Shown: positions 6,618 through 13,037 of the stretch, piece after piece
How the letters are laid out: the number at the start of each line of letters is the position of its first letter
How positions within the stretch are numbered: the first letter of the stretch is position 1
From: an uncultured Kroppenstedtia sp.
GTDB taxonomy: Bacteria; Bacillota; Bacilli; Thermoactinomycetales; DSM-45169
Assembly (NCBI GenBank): GCA_959600065.1
Contig: CAUGKZ010000008.1
Coordinates: 1-14,504, forward strand
Length of the DNA stretch: 14,504 bases
Direction of reading: 5' to 3'
The notes under the pieces: model-generated
Seen by the model: the letters and a program-made list of their open reading frames with translations, nothing else
What the model was told of the DNA's origin: nothing
The model's database searches: none
Made by a program: the position numbers and the translations under genes

Positions 6618-7049
6618 ATGGAAAAGGAACAGGAGATTACCTGTCTGCTCTTCGACTTGATCGTCAAACAACTGGAAGGGATGTCGGAACAGAATCGAGC
6701 CATCCGTCGGGTGGAAGTGATCGATTCGTCTCTGGAACTTACTATGAAAACAGGCGAAGAATACCGAATCGATATCAACCGGGTGCATCTGCCCGAGGAA
6801 GAGAAGGGGCGGGTTACGCGGATGAACCGACCGCAGGAGGACCGAGAGAAGCGAATCGCCGAGGAAGATTGGGCCAGATTGGTCCAGAGCTGTGATACCG
6901 TGATTCAATTCCTGGAGTACGACAAACAAAAGATGGAGGAGCTGGCCACGCTGCTTCCGGACTTCCCTTGGGAAAAGCGTTCCCTGATGATCGAAGAGAT
7001 CCTGAAACATCTCCGGGCATCCCTGGCCAGGGTGTCGGAACGGGAGTGA
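6618..7049 (+). CDS. Hypothetical acidic, helix-rich protein, 143 aa
   Basis: I do not recognise this family. The frame is open from about 6384, but ATG 6618 is preferred because GGAAGGGGAAGTGGG lies just upstream; ATG 6537 lacks a ribosome binding site. The protein is soluble, with no signal peptide or membrane segment, rich in Glu, Lys and Arg. A first helical part (MEKEQEITCLLFDL) leads to an alternating stretch VEVIDSSLELTMKTGEEYRI that looks like two beta strands, then a charged linker and two amphipathic helices (about 90-140) with possible coiled-coil character. It runs divergently from moaDE and 94 bp before the BI-1 gene, which has its own promoter. Codon use resembles its neighbours, so I take it as a real gene. 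Confidence 0.65.
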   Translation: MEKEQEITCLLFDLIVKQLEGMSEQNRAIRRVEVIDSSLELTMKTGEEYRIDINRVHLPEEEKGRVTRMNRPQEDREKRIAEEDWARLVQSCDTVIQFLEYDKQKMEELATLLPDFPWEKRSLMIEEILKHLRASLARVSERE

Positions 7050-7076
7050 AAAGGGATTATAAATTCGCTTTCACGG

Positions 7077-7105
7077 TTGCATGGACAAAGGGCAGATACT
7101 ATACT
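7077..7105 (+). promoter_or_regulatory. Sigma-A promoter of the BI-1 family gene
   Basis: TTGCAT (7077-7082), exactly 17 bp, then TATACT (7100-7105); each hexamer differs by one base or so from consensus. The start site would be near 7112, 32 nt before the ATG at 7144. This rules against the upstream in-frame ATG at 7081, which lies inside the promoter. Confidence 0.7.
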
Positions 7106-7143
7106 TGGGACAGGAAAACATCTCCAAAGGAGGGGAAACCTTT

Positions 7144-7818
7144 ATGGAAACCAGTGTCAGCCGCAGCCAGACGGGTCTGATGACCCGGGTTTTTTCCTGG
7201 ATGTTTGCGGGTCTCTCTTTGACCGGGATCATCTCATATTTGCTGATCTCTGATAGTGGGGCGGTCCAATACTTCTATCAGCATTCCGGGGTTCTGTTTG
7301 GATTAATGATTGGCGAACTGATCCTTGTCTTTTTCCTGGCGGCTCGTGTCCATAAAATGGCGGCAGGAACAGCTACCTTCTGCTTTTTCCTATATGCCGC
7401 TCTCAACGGAGTGACGCTGTCTCCGTTGCTATATGTGTATACGCCAGTATCGATTACCCAAGTCTTCTTTATTACGGCAGGGATGTTCGGGGTGTTCGCG
7501 CTTTACGGGGCGGTGACGAAGCGGGATCTCTCCAAGCTGGGAAACATCCTGTTCATGGCTGTGATCGGCCTGATCATCGCCTCCATCGTCAACTGGTTTA
7601 TGCAGAGTTCTGCGTTGTACTGGGCGATCTCCTATCTGGGTGTCATCATCTTTTGCGGGCTGACGGCCTTCGATATTCAGAAGATCAAAGGGATTCAGGA
7701 TGAAAACATGGATGAGGATACCCACACCAAAACGGCGATTATGGGAGCGCTGGCCCTCTATCTTGATTTCATCAACATGTTTATCTATCTGCTCCGCATC
7801 CTGGGCAATCGGGATTGA
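7144..7818 (+). CDS. Bax inhibitor-1 (BI-1)/YccA family membrane protein
   Basis: A 224-aa integral membrane protein with about seven hydrophobic helices, the usual topology and length of bacterial BI-1/YccA (UPF0005) proteins. Start ATG 7144 is preceded by AAAGGAGGGG and a sigma-A promoter. The diagnostic C-terminus is present: FDIQKIKGI in the last loop and LYLDFINMFIYLLRILG in the last helix. Family members such as B. subtilis YetJ are pH-sensitive calcium leak channels; E. coli YccA interacts with the FtsH protease. Which role applies here is not visible. The N-terminal tail METSVSRSQTG is short and cytosolic. The TGA stop is directly followed by foldback repeat copy C, and an intrinsic terminator lies about 190 bp further on. 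Confidence 0.9.
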   Translation: METSVSRSQTGLMTRVFSWMFAGLSLTGIISYLLISDSGAVQYFYQHSGVLFGLMIGELILVFFLAARVHKMAAGTATFCFFLYAALNGVTLSPLLYVYTPVSITQVFFITAGMFGVFALYGAVTKRDLSKLGNILFMAVIGLIIASIVNWFMQSSALYWAISYLGVIIFCGLTAFDIQKIKGIQDENMDEDTHTKTAIMGALALYLDFINMFIYLLRILGNRD

Positions 7819-7949
7819 CTAGTGCCCCTTCAGGCAACTTTGATCTTGTTTTTCAGCAAGGCGGGGGCGGGATGGTGGGGCGGCTCCGATCTCTTGCAAA
7901 GAGCGCAAAGGCGAATCAAATCCCCACCATCCCATCTGTGATTTTCCAC
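7819..7949. repeat. Foldback dispersed repeat, copy C (right end missing)
   Basis: It begins CTAGTGCCCCTTCAGGCAA exactly after the BI-1 gene TGA and follows copy A closely: TTGATCTTGTTTTTCAGC, GGGATGGTGGGG paired with CCCCACCATCCC (12 bp), CTCTT-GCA-AAGAG, GGCGAATCAAAT, CCCATCTGTGA. It lacks the 53-nt insert of copy A. After about 7949 the similarity stops, and no complementary right arm (GGGGCACTAG) is found, so the element is truncated or rearranged there. Confidence 0.75.
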
Positions 7950-8007
7950 CCCACCGTTGGTTGGGTCCGCCGACCGGGTCCATGCGAGGAATATAGCAAG
8001 TTTTATG

Positions 8008-8056
8008 CAGCAGTCACCTCTCCGATCGGCCATCGAAGAGAGACTGCTGATTTTTT
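8008..8056 (+). terminator. Rho-independent terminator downstream of the BI-1 gene
   Basis: CAGCAGT (8008-8014) pairs with ACTGCTG (8043-8049), and inside it CTCTC (8018-8022) pairs with GAGAG (8038-8042). A six-T run follows at 8051-8056, with another T-rich stretch after it. It would end the BI-1 transcript after reading through repeat copy C. Confidence 0.7.
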
Positions 8057-8228
8057 CTGATTTTATCTATACACTTAAATTTCGGTCAAAAAGTATACGA
8101 TTGGATCGTCAACAAACGAACTGTCTTTCCCACCGGAAATTGTGGGGACGAGACAATTTGCCAAGTATCCTCTAATACAAAAAATGAAGTAAGATAAAAC
8201 CTTGTCAGTGGCAAAGGTTAATAAAAAG

Positions 8229-8571
8229 ACAGGGCTGTTGATTAACCAAAAAATGGGCGGTGGAGGGAGTCGTGTACTACCAAAGTGACCTTTGCGCTAC
8301 GGGCACTACAATCCAAAGGAGCTGAAGCTCTAGATTAAGGTTGCACCACAGGCACTAAATCTCGATAGCAAGGTTGCCATCCTACCCAGTGGAGAAGTCT
8401 TACGAGAGGGCGTTTAGGGGCAACCTCTTCCCTGTGTTGCTTCCGTAAGGCTTTGCCCCTGCCCGATGGTCAGATTTGGAGTGGCCAGTTTTCACTTCTC
8501 TGCCGGATGGCAACGGTTGCGTGGGTGAACACGATCTCCCCACCCAAAATAAGGCTAATCAACAGCCCTGT
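8229..8571. repeat. 343-bp foldback element or large structured RNA with perfect 16-bp terminal inverted repeats
   Basis: ACAGGGCTGTTGATTA (8229-8244) is perfectly complementary to TAATCAACAGCCCTGT (8556-8571). Nested inside are CGTGT (8271-8275) with ACACG (8529-8533) within longer G-rich/C-rich arms, GTTGCCATCC (8373-8382) with GGATGGCAAC (8505-8514), GGAGAAGT (8391-8398) with ACTTCTCT (8494-8501), and a hairpin AGGGGCAA (8416-8423) with TTGCCCCT (8453-8460). Local hairpins include CAAAG-TGAC-CTTTG (8281-8294) and GAGC-TGAA-GCTC. No sizeable ORF is present on either strand. Either a MITE-like element or a large non-coding RNA fits; a stand-alone HEARO/omega-RNA-type element is one idea to test. 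Orientation is unknown. Confidence 0.65.
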
Positions 8572-8884
8572 AGCTTTATATATAAATGTGAGGCGCCTGC
8601 TCTTATCTGGATAGCCCCCTTAACCGATTGAAGGTTGAGGGGGCTAAATTCATCCAAGCTGATCACCTGACGTCTTTCGATGAAGCTGTAATCTGCCCAT
8701 TTCGTTTTTTTGCAGTACAACAGTTATTCCAATTTTAAATTAGCGATGTACAATCATGGATTGTCCAAAAGCCACAAAGGAGGGAAGGAAACCTTCTTTT
8801 CTCATCACAAGCGAGGCGAACAATCCTCCTTAACTGCCGCACCCATGATTCTTCTTCTAGGTGTTGAATAGTTCTCTTTTTATC
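8572..8884. other. Non-coding stretch with small hairpins
   Basis: No gene is seen here. A strong 14-bp stem with one G-T pair, TAGCCCCCTTAACC (8612-8625) and GGTTGAGGGGGCTA (8633-8646), has a 7-nt loop but no T-tract. A short stem GAAGG-AAA-CCTTC (8784-8796) is followed by TTTT, a weak terminator-like shape. ACAATC-ATG-GATTGT near 8752 is a third hairpin. Confidence 0.5.
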
Positions 8885-8999
8885 TATCTCGTCTTCTTCT
8901 TTCGTACATTAGATCGGCTATATGTTGATCTCACTCCGCCATCGAATTGAAAATATTTAAGACCCACTTGAATTTAGTCACGGCGGTGTCCGACTTGGT
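8885..8999 (-). pseudogene. Decayed fragment resembling a serine recombinase (resolvase/invertase)
   Basis: Read on the minus strand, the frame gives DTAVTKF...VLNIFNSMAE, then a stop, then DQHIADLMYERRRR. This follows the conserved end of the resolvase catalytic domain (an IDT-x-GK(L/F) turn, then F-IF-S-(L/M)AE-ER-LI-ERT). The catalytic N-terminal half with its serine and the C-terminal helix-turn-helix are not visible, and at least one stop interrupts the motif. The match rests on roughly 20 residues, so it is a tentative call. It would fit the debris character of this region. Confidence 0.4.
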
Positions 9000-9081
9000 T
9001 TAGCCAACAAACGCTCCCGTGTTCCGTTCCCACAAAGCAATCGTAGCAATATTGAGGTGATTAACCGATATTGAAAATCAT

Positions 9082-9377
9082 TTAAATTTTCCTTGATTTA
9101 TACAAGTAAATGGAAGAGCCAATGCTCTGAAAAAACATGACCAACATCACAAAATAGATAAAGTACTGAGGCAATAGTACATCAAAAATCGCAACTAAGA
9201 CTACACCTATGATAATACCATAGGATAAAATGGTGTAGGAAAGAGCCTTCGACTTATAAATCAGTAATTGTCCCCGTTCGTCTTTTGATTCTTGTTTACT
9301 TTCAAACCATGCCTTGTATGATTCACTCACAATGACTGTACCCGCCACAAAAGAATAACCCATTCAAGAATTTCCAC
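9082..9377 (-). pseudogene. Small membrane protein gene with an apparent 1-nt frameshift, partner of an Xre-type regulator
   Basis: The long frame from ATG 9363 encodes 93 aa: a soluble DERGQLLIYKSKAL stretch, then two hydrophobic helices (YGIIIGVVLVAIFDVLL and YFIYFVMLVMFFQSIG), ending in YKSRKI. That ATG has no well-placed ribosome binding site and is preceded by a stop. Instead GAGGAGGAG (9386-9394) sits 8 nt before GTG 9377, which overlaps the upstream regulator's stop as TAGTG, a typical coupled start. The GTG frame reads VEILEWVIL and then goes out of frame at CTTTTG; one extra T would continue it into FVAGTVIVSE, making a third N-terminal helix. So the gene is probably frameshifted, or the sequence has a homopolymer error. 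Small membrane proteins of this DERG type often sit next to small Xre regulators. Function unknown. Confidence 0.55.
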
Positions 9378-9481
9378 TATTGAGTCTCCTCCTCATAATT
9401 AAATATAGACGTCAGGGTTTTGTTAAAAGCATGAGAGATCTTGAAAGCCAAGATCAATGAAGGATTGTACTTATTCTTCTC
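9377..9481 (-). pseudogene. C-terminal fragment of a small Xre/Cro-CI-type helix-turn-helix regulator
   Basis: The minus strand encodes EKNKYNPSLILAFKIS, then HAFNKTLTSIF and NYEEETQ, ending in TAG (9377-9379). This matches the last third of small HTH_3 regulators (YgzD/YozG type, about 65-70 aa), where the recognition helix is followed by (I)E-x-xKYNPSL-LA-KIA-(V)F---(I)-(E)-IF-YEEE. The helix-turn-helix itself is missing: upstream of residue E (9481) the sequence belongs to an unrelated plus-strand gene fragment. The SD of the downstream membrane protein gene lies inside its last codons, so the two were translationally coupled. I infer that a deletion or rearrangement removed the 5' half. 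Confidence 0.65.
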
Positions 9482-9751
9482 GAAGGAAAAACCGAGAAAG
9501 TGGGGAAAAAGTTTTCGCTTAAAGTCTATAAGGCAACTTGGGAACACTCCTATGGTGAACAGACCACCTTTACAGACCACCATGTCTACTTCTACAAATA
9601 CGATTCCAAGACCAAGAAACATACGATAGAAACCTACGATTTGAAAACCGGCCATTTGCAAAAGCGACAGGAAATCAAAGGAATCACGGAGATGTTGCCA
9701 AGACGGGTGCGGTTTCAATCCTATGATTTCATGGTGTTGCAAGAGTCGTGA
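9482..9751 (+). pseudogene. 3' fragment of an unrecognised gene
   Basis: A plus-strand frame ending in TGA at 9749-9751 encodes about 88 residues: lysine-rich, with KKFSLKVYKATWEHSYGEQ and then beta-strand-like VYFYKYD and HTIETYDLKTGHLQKR, the latter reminiscent of a propeller-like repeat. GTG 9500 could be called a start but has no ribosome binding site, and the frame stays open upstream to about 9461, past the point where the oppositely oriented regulator fragment begins. It is probably the tail of a longer gene cut at the same breakpoint near 9481. A hairpin follows the stop. I do not know the family. Confidence 0.45.
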
Positions 9752-9754
9752 TCC

Positions 9755-9775
9755 ATCGGGAATTTTTCTCCCGAT
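9755..9775. terminator. Hairpin after the plus-strand gene fragment
   Basis: ATCGGGA (9755-9761) pairs perfectly with TCCCGAT (9769-9775) around a 7-nt T-rich loop, 3 bp after the stop. No T-tract follows, so the terminator function is uncertain. Confidence 0.4.
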
Positions 9776-9790
9776 CGTACTGGAGATGGA

Positions 9791-9840
9791 CAGAGGAAGA
9801 CCACCTCGGGAGCTTATCACCTACAGGTGGTCTTCCTCTG
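9791..9840. terminator. Strong hairpin at the 3' end of hisC
   Basis: A perfect 16-bp inverted repeat, CAGAGGAAGACCACCT (9791-9806) and AGGTGGTCTTCCTCTG (9825-9840), with an 18-nt loop. It sits 1 bp beyond the hisC stop codon. T-tracts are weak on both sides, but its position suggests it ends or protects the 3' end of convergent transcripts. Confidence 0.65.
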
Positions 9841-9841
9841 T

Positions 9842-10945
9842 TTACAGCGCTTCTACCACCTCGCGCAGAATGCGGGCAAATTCCTGCCGCTCTGCTGGAG
9901 TTCCTACACTGACACGCAGGCAGCGGTTGAGGGGAGCGACGCCAGGGACACGAATGAAGACTCCCCGCTGCCAGAGGGCCTCTTGAATGGCGGCGGCGCG
10001 GTGAGCCTCCCCCGTGTCGATGGCGACGAAGTTGGTGGCGGAGGGATAGGCGGTCCAGCCCAGCTCTTCGGTCAAGGCTTCATACTCCCGGCGGCCCGCA
10101 GCTACTTCCTTTACCACCTGTTGGACAAAGAGATCATCCTTCAGGGCAGCCAGGGCACCTGCCTGAGCGATCCGGCTTACGCCAAAGTGGTTGCGGATCT
10201 TGTCAAAAGCAGTGATGATCTCTTCCGAGGCAAAGGCGTAGCCGACGCGCAAGCCCGCCATGCCATAGGCCTTGGAGAAGGTTCGTGTCCGGATCACTCC
10301 CGAATCCGCAGGATCCAGGGGGAGATGGGCGGCTTCAGGAGCGAATTCAAGATAGGCTTCATCCAGGAGAAGCAGACAATCGGTGGGGAGCTGCTGGCGA
10401 AACTCCTTCAGTTCGGCGGCGGTGAACCAGGTTCCCGTCGGGTTGTCCGGATGAGCCAGATAGAGGATACGGGAGCCGGTGGCACGGGCGGTCTCCACCA
10501 GGGCATCCAGGTCATTTTTTCCTTCTCGGTAGGGAACCTGGTGCAGACGGCCTCCAAATCCTTGCACGTGATAATGAAAGGTAGGGTAGCTGCCGAGGGA
10601 GGCAGTGACCGAGTCGCCGGGGTTGAGGAAGACCCGGGTGATCCAACCCAGCAGTTCATCGATGCCACTGGCCACGGCGATCCTTTTGGTTGGGATGCCG
10701 TTGCGAGCCGCCAGCTCCTCCTTCAAATCAAAGCTGAGTGCGTCTCCGTACAAATAATTCTCCTCCAGTGAGTTCTCCATCGCTTTCCGGGCCAAGGGGG
10801 ACATGCCGAAGCTGCTTTCGTTGGCCCCCAGCCGAAGACGAACCTGGACTCCAGTTCTCCGCTCCATCTCCTCAGGTGGAACAAAGGGTACCGCTGCAGG
10901 AAGATCGGCGACAATCTGGGAAAAAGGAGGTGGTTGCTCCGCCAT
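9842..10945 (-). CDS. hisC: Histidinol-phosphate aminotransferase
   Basis: A 367-aa class II PLP-dependent aminotransferase, the normal HisC length. It converts imidazole-acetol phosphate and glutamate to histidinol phosphate and 2-oxoglutarate; Bacillus HisC also transaminates aromatic amino acid precursors. Visible signatures: RLGANESSFG (38-47), ASGIDELLG (92-100), AHPDNPTGTW (164-173), DEAYLEF (195-201), the PLP-lysine motif TFSKAYGMAGLRVGYA with K225, and CLRVSVGT (342-349) with the substrate-binding arginine R344. The ATG has GGAGGG about 8 nt upstream. No other his or aromatic gene is next to it; it runs divergently from moeA with a shared 190-bp gap. Exact specificity (HisC versus a related aromatic aminotransferase) is not certain. 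Confidence 0.88.
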   Translation of the reverse strand: MAEQPPPFSQIVADLPAAVPFVPPEEMERRTGVQVRLRLGANESSFGMSPLARKAMENSLEENYLYGDALSFDLKEELAARNGIPTKRIAVASGIDELLGWITRVFLNPGDSVTASLGSYPTFHYHVQGFGGRLHQVPYREGKNDLDALVETARATGSRILYLAHPDNPTGTWFTAAELKEFRQQLPTDCLLLLDEAYLEFAPEAAHLPLDPADSGVIRTRTFSKAYGMAGLRVGYAFASEEIITAFDKIRNHFGVSRIAQAGALAALKDDLFVQQVVKEVAAGRREYEALTEELGWTAYPSATNFVAIDTGEAHRAAAIQEALWQRGVFIRVPGVAPLNRCLRVSVGTPAERQEFARILREVVEAL

Positions 10946-10974
10946 GTCAGATCCCTCCAGGTGATGATGTGATT

Positions 10975-11002
10975 ATAATACTTCTGGATTCTACGGTACC
11001 AA
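10975..11002 (-). promoter_or_regulatory. Candidate promoter of hisC
   Basis: On the minus strand, TTGGTA (complement of 10997-11002), a 16-bp spacer, and TATTAT (complement of 10975-10980), about 30 bp before the ATG at 10945. The same AT-rich block contains TATAAT on the plus strand (10974-10979), which could serve moeA but lacks a good -35. Confidence 0.4.
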
Positions 11003-11030
11003 AGATTGAGTTGGATTCCCATCTTTTTTG

Positions 11031-11084
11031 CCAGCAGTGGGCGGATTCCGCCTCGACAGGGAGGGAAGACAGGTGCTATGCTGG
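11031..11084 (+). ncRNA. Structured leader upstream of moeA, possibly a Moco-sensing RNA
   Basis: CCAGCA (11031-11036) and TGCTGG (11079-11084) form a closing stem around a GGCGG-ATT-CCGCC hairpin (11040-11052) and a purine-rich strand GGGAGGGAAGACAGGTG. From memory, the E. coli moaA Moco riboswitch ends with a similar order, CGCCUC then GGAAAGGUG, so a degenerate or variant Moco element is conceivable. The 5' part of that consensus is not obvious here. It lies about 50 nt before the moeA start, where control of translation would be possible. Confidence 0.25.
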
Positions 11085-11135
11085 TTTTGCGGCGAATATT
11101 CTGAAGGTGAATGGAATCATCAAGGGGAGGATTCT

Positions 11136-13037
11136 TTGCAGAAGTATAGATTGGATTCCATATCTCGAAGAGAAGCACTCCACTGTCTGCTGGATGCGGT
11201 CACCTTCCATCCTCGGAGGGAGATCATTCCTGTCTCCGATGCTCGAGGGCGGGTGACGGCGGAGCCGGTGGTGGCCCAGAGTTCGATGCCACCCCACCCG
11301 GCGGCGGCGATGGACGGGATTGCTCTCCGGTCGCAGGTGACTCAGGGGGCTTCTCCGACCCACCCCCTCCGTCTCCAGGAGGGAAGAGATTTTTCATATA
11401 TCAATACCGGGGACCCATTGCCGGAACATGCGGACAGTGTGGTGATGATCGAAAAAGTGAAACTCCTGGACCGGGGAGAAGTGGAGCTGGTCGAACCGGC
11501 TCATCCCTGGAAACATGTGCGACAACCGGGGGAGGATGTAGCCCCAGGGGAAGTGGTGTTGTCGTCGGGTCACCAGATTCGCCCGGTGGATCAAGGAGCG
11601 TTGCTGGCAGCGGGAGTGAAGCAGTTGAGCGTTTTGCGTCCGCCACGAGTAGCGATCCTCCCCACCGGCTCGGAAATGGTCCCTCCGGGACTTCCCTTGG
11701 AACTGGGACAGTTGCGGGAGTTCAACAGCACGGTGTTGGCAGGATTTCTGGAGGAGTGTGGTGCGGAGCCGGACCGCTGGGGAGTGGTGCCAGATCGGGA
11801 AGAAGCACTCCGGGAGGCCTTGCTGAGTGCGGCGGATCGATACGACATCCTGGTGGTGAATGCCGGTTCTTCCGCTGGTAGCAAGGACTTTACTCCACAG
11901 GTGTTAGGGCAAGTAGGGAAAGTCCTTCTCCATGGAGTGACCACCCGCCCTGGTCGGCCGGTGGTGCTGGCGAAGATTGGGGAGACGCCGGCGATTGGTC
12001 TACCAGGGTATCCGGTATCCGCTTATCTTGCCTTTGACTGGTTTGTCCGTCCCCTGATCCGACATTGGTATCGGCTGGGGGCAGAGACTTCTCCTTCACT
12101 CCGTGCGCGGTTGGTTCGGGAGGTGCAGGGAGGAACTGGGGCAGAGGACTTTATTCGGATGCGGGTCGCTCATGTAGAGGGCCAGTATACAGCTTTTCCC
12201 CTGGCAAAGGGGAGCGGAGTCACCATGTCGGTGGTCCGAGCGGATGCTTGGCTTCGTCTCCCAGTGGAGACGAAGAGGTTGAAGGCCGGGGAACCAGTGG
12301 AACTGGAATGGGTACGGACACCGACGGAGATTGAGCAGACCTTGGTGTTGACAGGTTGTGACGATCCTCTCTTGGATCGAGTCGGCGCTCTGATCCGCCG
12401 CATGTTTCCCGGTTGGTCACTCTTTCGAGAGTATACCGGATCGGAGGAGGGCTTGGACCTGTTGCAAAGAGGCGGTTGTCACGCTGTTGCCCTCCCAGGT
12501 GATCTTCGACAAGAGCTCCTTCCGGGAATGATCCGACTCCGGGTGGCAGAACGGGAGATGGGCTGGATCACCTCCGCGATGGTTCCCACGCCGATCAGGG
12601 GAGTGGAGGATTTAATTCGGTCCGGGCTTCGCCTGATCAACCAACCACCGGGATCCCCCATCCGGGAACGACTGACACAGCTTCTGGATGAACGAGCCGA
12701 GGGGAGGCGTCCATCAGGCTGGGAGAGGGCGGAAGGCTCTCACTGGAAGGCGGCGGCTTCTCTGGCTGGAGGAACTGCGGAGGTGACAGTGGGTCCCCGG
12801 TCTGTGGCCCAGGCCTTTGAATTGCAATGGAAGCCGGCCTGGCGGGAGCCCTTGGATCTGGTGCTATCCCAATCGGTGGCGGAGAGCGCAGGGGGAAAGG
12901 TTCTCACCCGAATTCTGAGTTCCCCGGAATTGCGGGAGATGGCGGCACAGTTGGGGGGATATGACGACTCCCAGGCGGGGGAACTCATCACTTCCTCCCT
13001 CAGGATGAATCCCAGGGAAAGCAGGTGGGAGCGATGA
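11136..13037 (+). CDS. moeA: Molybdopterin molybdotransferase MoeA with a C-terminal PBP-like domain
   Basis: TTG 11136 is chosen as start because AGGGGAGG lies 5 nt upstream and MoeA homology begins there ([16 protein letters not shown]); the frame extends upstream without homology. The protein is 633 aa. Residues 1-400 are Moe[19 protein letters not shown] (about 49-66), PTGSE (176-180), the MoCF-domain segment [12 protein letters not shown] (241-252) and [13 protein letters not shown] (288-300). About 400-530 is a periplasmic-binding-protein-like domain known from MoeA fusions, with [32 protein letters not shown] and [18 protein letters not shown]. The tail (530-633) is another folded segment. 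MoeA inserts molybdate into adenylylated molybdopterin in the cytosol; the extra domain is of unknown role. The stop TGA overlaps the moaA ATG (ATGA), so they are coupled. Confidence 0.87.
   Translation: MQKYRLDSISRREALHCLLDAVTFHPRREIIPVSDARGRVTAEPVVAQSSMPPHPAAAMDGIALRSQVTQGASPTHPLRLQEGRDFSYINTGDPLPEHADSVVMIEKVKLLDRGEVELVEPAHPWKHVRQPGEDVAPGEVVLSSGHQIRPVDQGALLAAGVKQLSVLRPPRVAILPTGSEMVPPGLPLELGQLREFNSTVLAGFLEECGAEPDRWGVVPDREEALREALLSAADRYDILVVNAGSSAGSKDFTPQVLGQVGKVLLHGVTTRPGRPVVLAKIGETPAIGLPGYPVSAYLAFDWFVRPLIRHWYRLGAETSPSLRARLVREVQGGTGAEDFIRMRVAHVEGQYTAFPLAKGSGVTMSVVRADAWLRLPVETKRLKAGEPVELEWVRTPTEIEQTLVLTGCDDPLLDRVGALIRRMFPGWSLFREYTGSEEGLDLLQRGGCHAVALPGDLRQELLPGMIRLRVAEREMGWITSAMVPTPIRGVEDLIRSGLRLINQPPGSPIRERLTQLLDERAEGRRPSGWERAEGSHWKAAASLAGGTAEVTVGPRSVAQAFELQWKPAWREPLDLVLSQSVAESAGGKVLTRILSSPELREMAAQLGGYDDSQAGELITSSLRMNPRESRWER

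Noticed and set aside
7081..7143. Upstream ATG giving the BI-1 protein 21 extra residues
   Set aside because: It lies inside the -35/-10 promoter and lacks a ribosome binding site; ATG 7144 has AAAGGAGGGG.
7957..8175. 72-codon plus-strand frame after the BI-1 gene
   Set aside because: It has no ribosome binding site, spans an intrinsic terminator, and resembles no protein.
3845..8571. Treating the repeats as a CRISPR array or as a complete insertion sequence
   Set aside because: Copies are not regularly spaced, have no unique spacers, and contain no transposase or cas gene.
9377..9820. 147-codon minus-strand frame as one gene
   Set aside because: Only its last 34 residues look like a regulator; the rest is antisense to the plus-strand gene fragment and to hairpin sequence, so it is a chance join.
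9827..10771. 314-codon plus-strand open frame
   Set aside because: It is antisense to hisC, which has all aminotransferase motifs; the long frame is a by-product of high GC at third codon positions.
11031..11084. Cobalamin riboswitch
   Set aside because: GGGAAG...GGTG is present, but the rest of the B12 core (an AAxCCGG-type segment and GCCACTG) is absent.
11028..11135. N-terminal extension of MoeA by 36 residues, including a CxxC
   Set aside because: It has no MoeA homology, overlaps the structured leader, and a good SD precedes TTG 11136 exactly where homology starts.
13025..13033. GTG start for MoaA three codons upstream
   Set aside because: ATG 13034 overlaps the moeA stop as ATGA and is better spaced from AGGTGGG; the GTG cannot be fully excluded.
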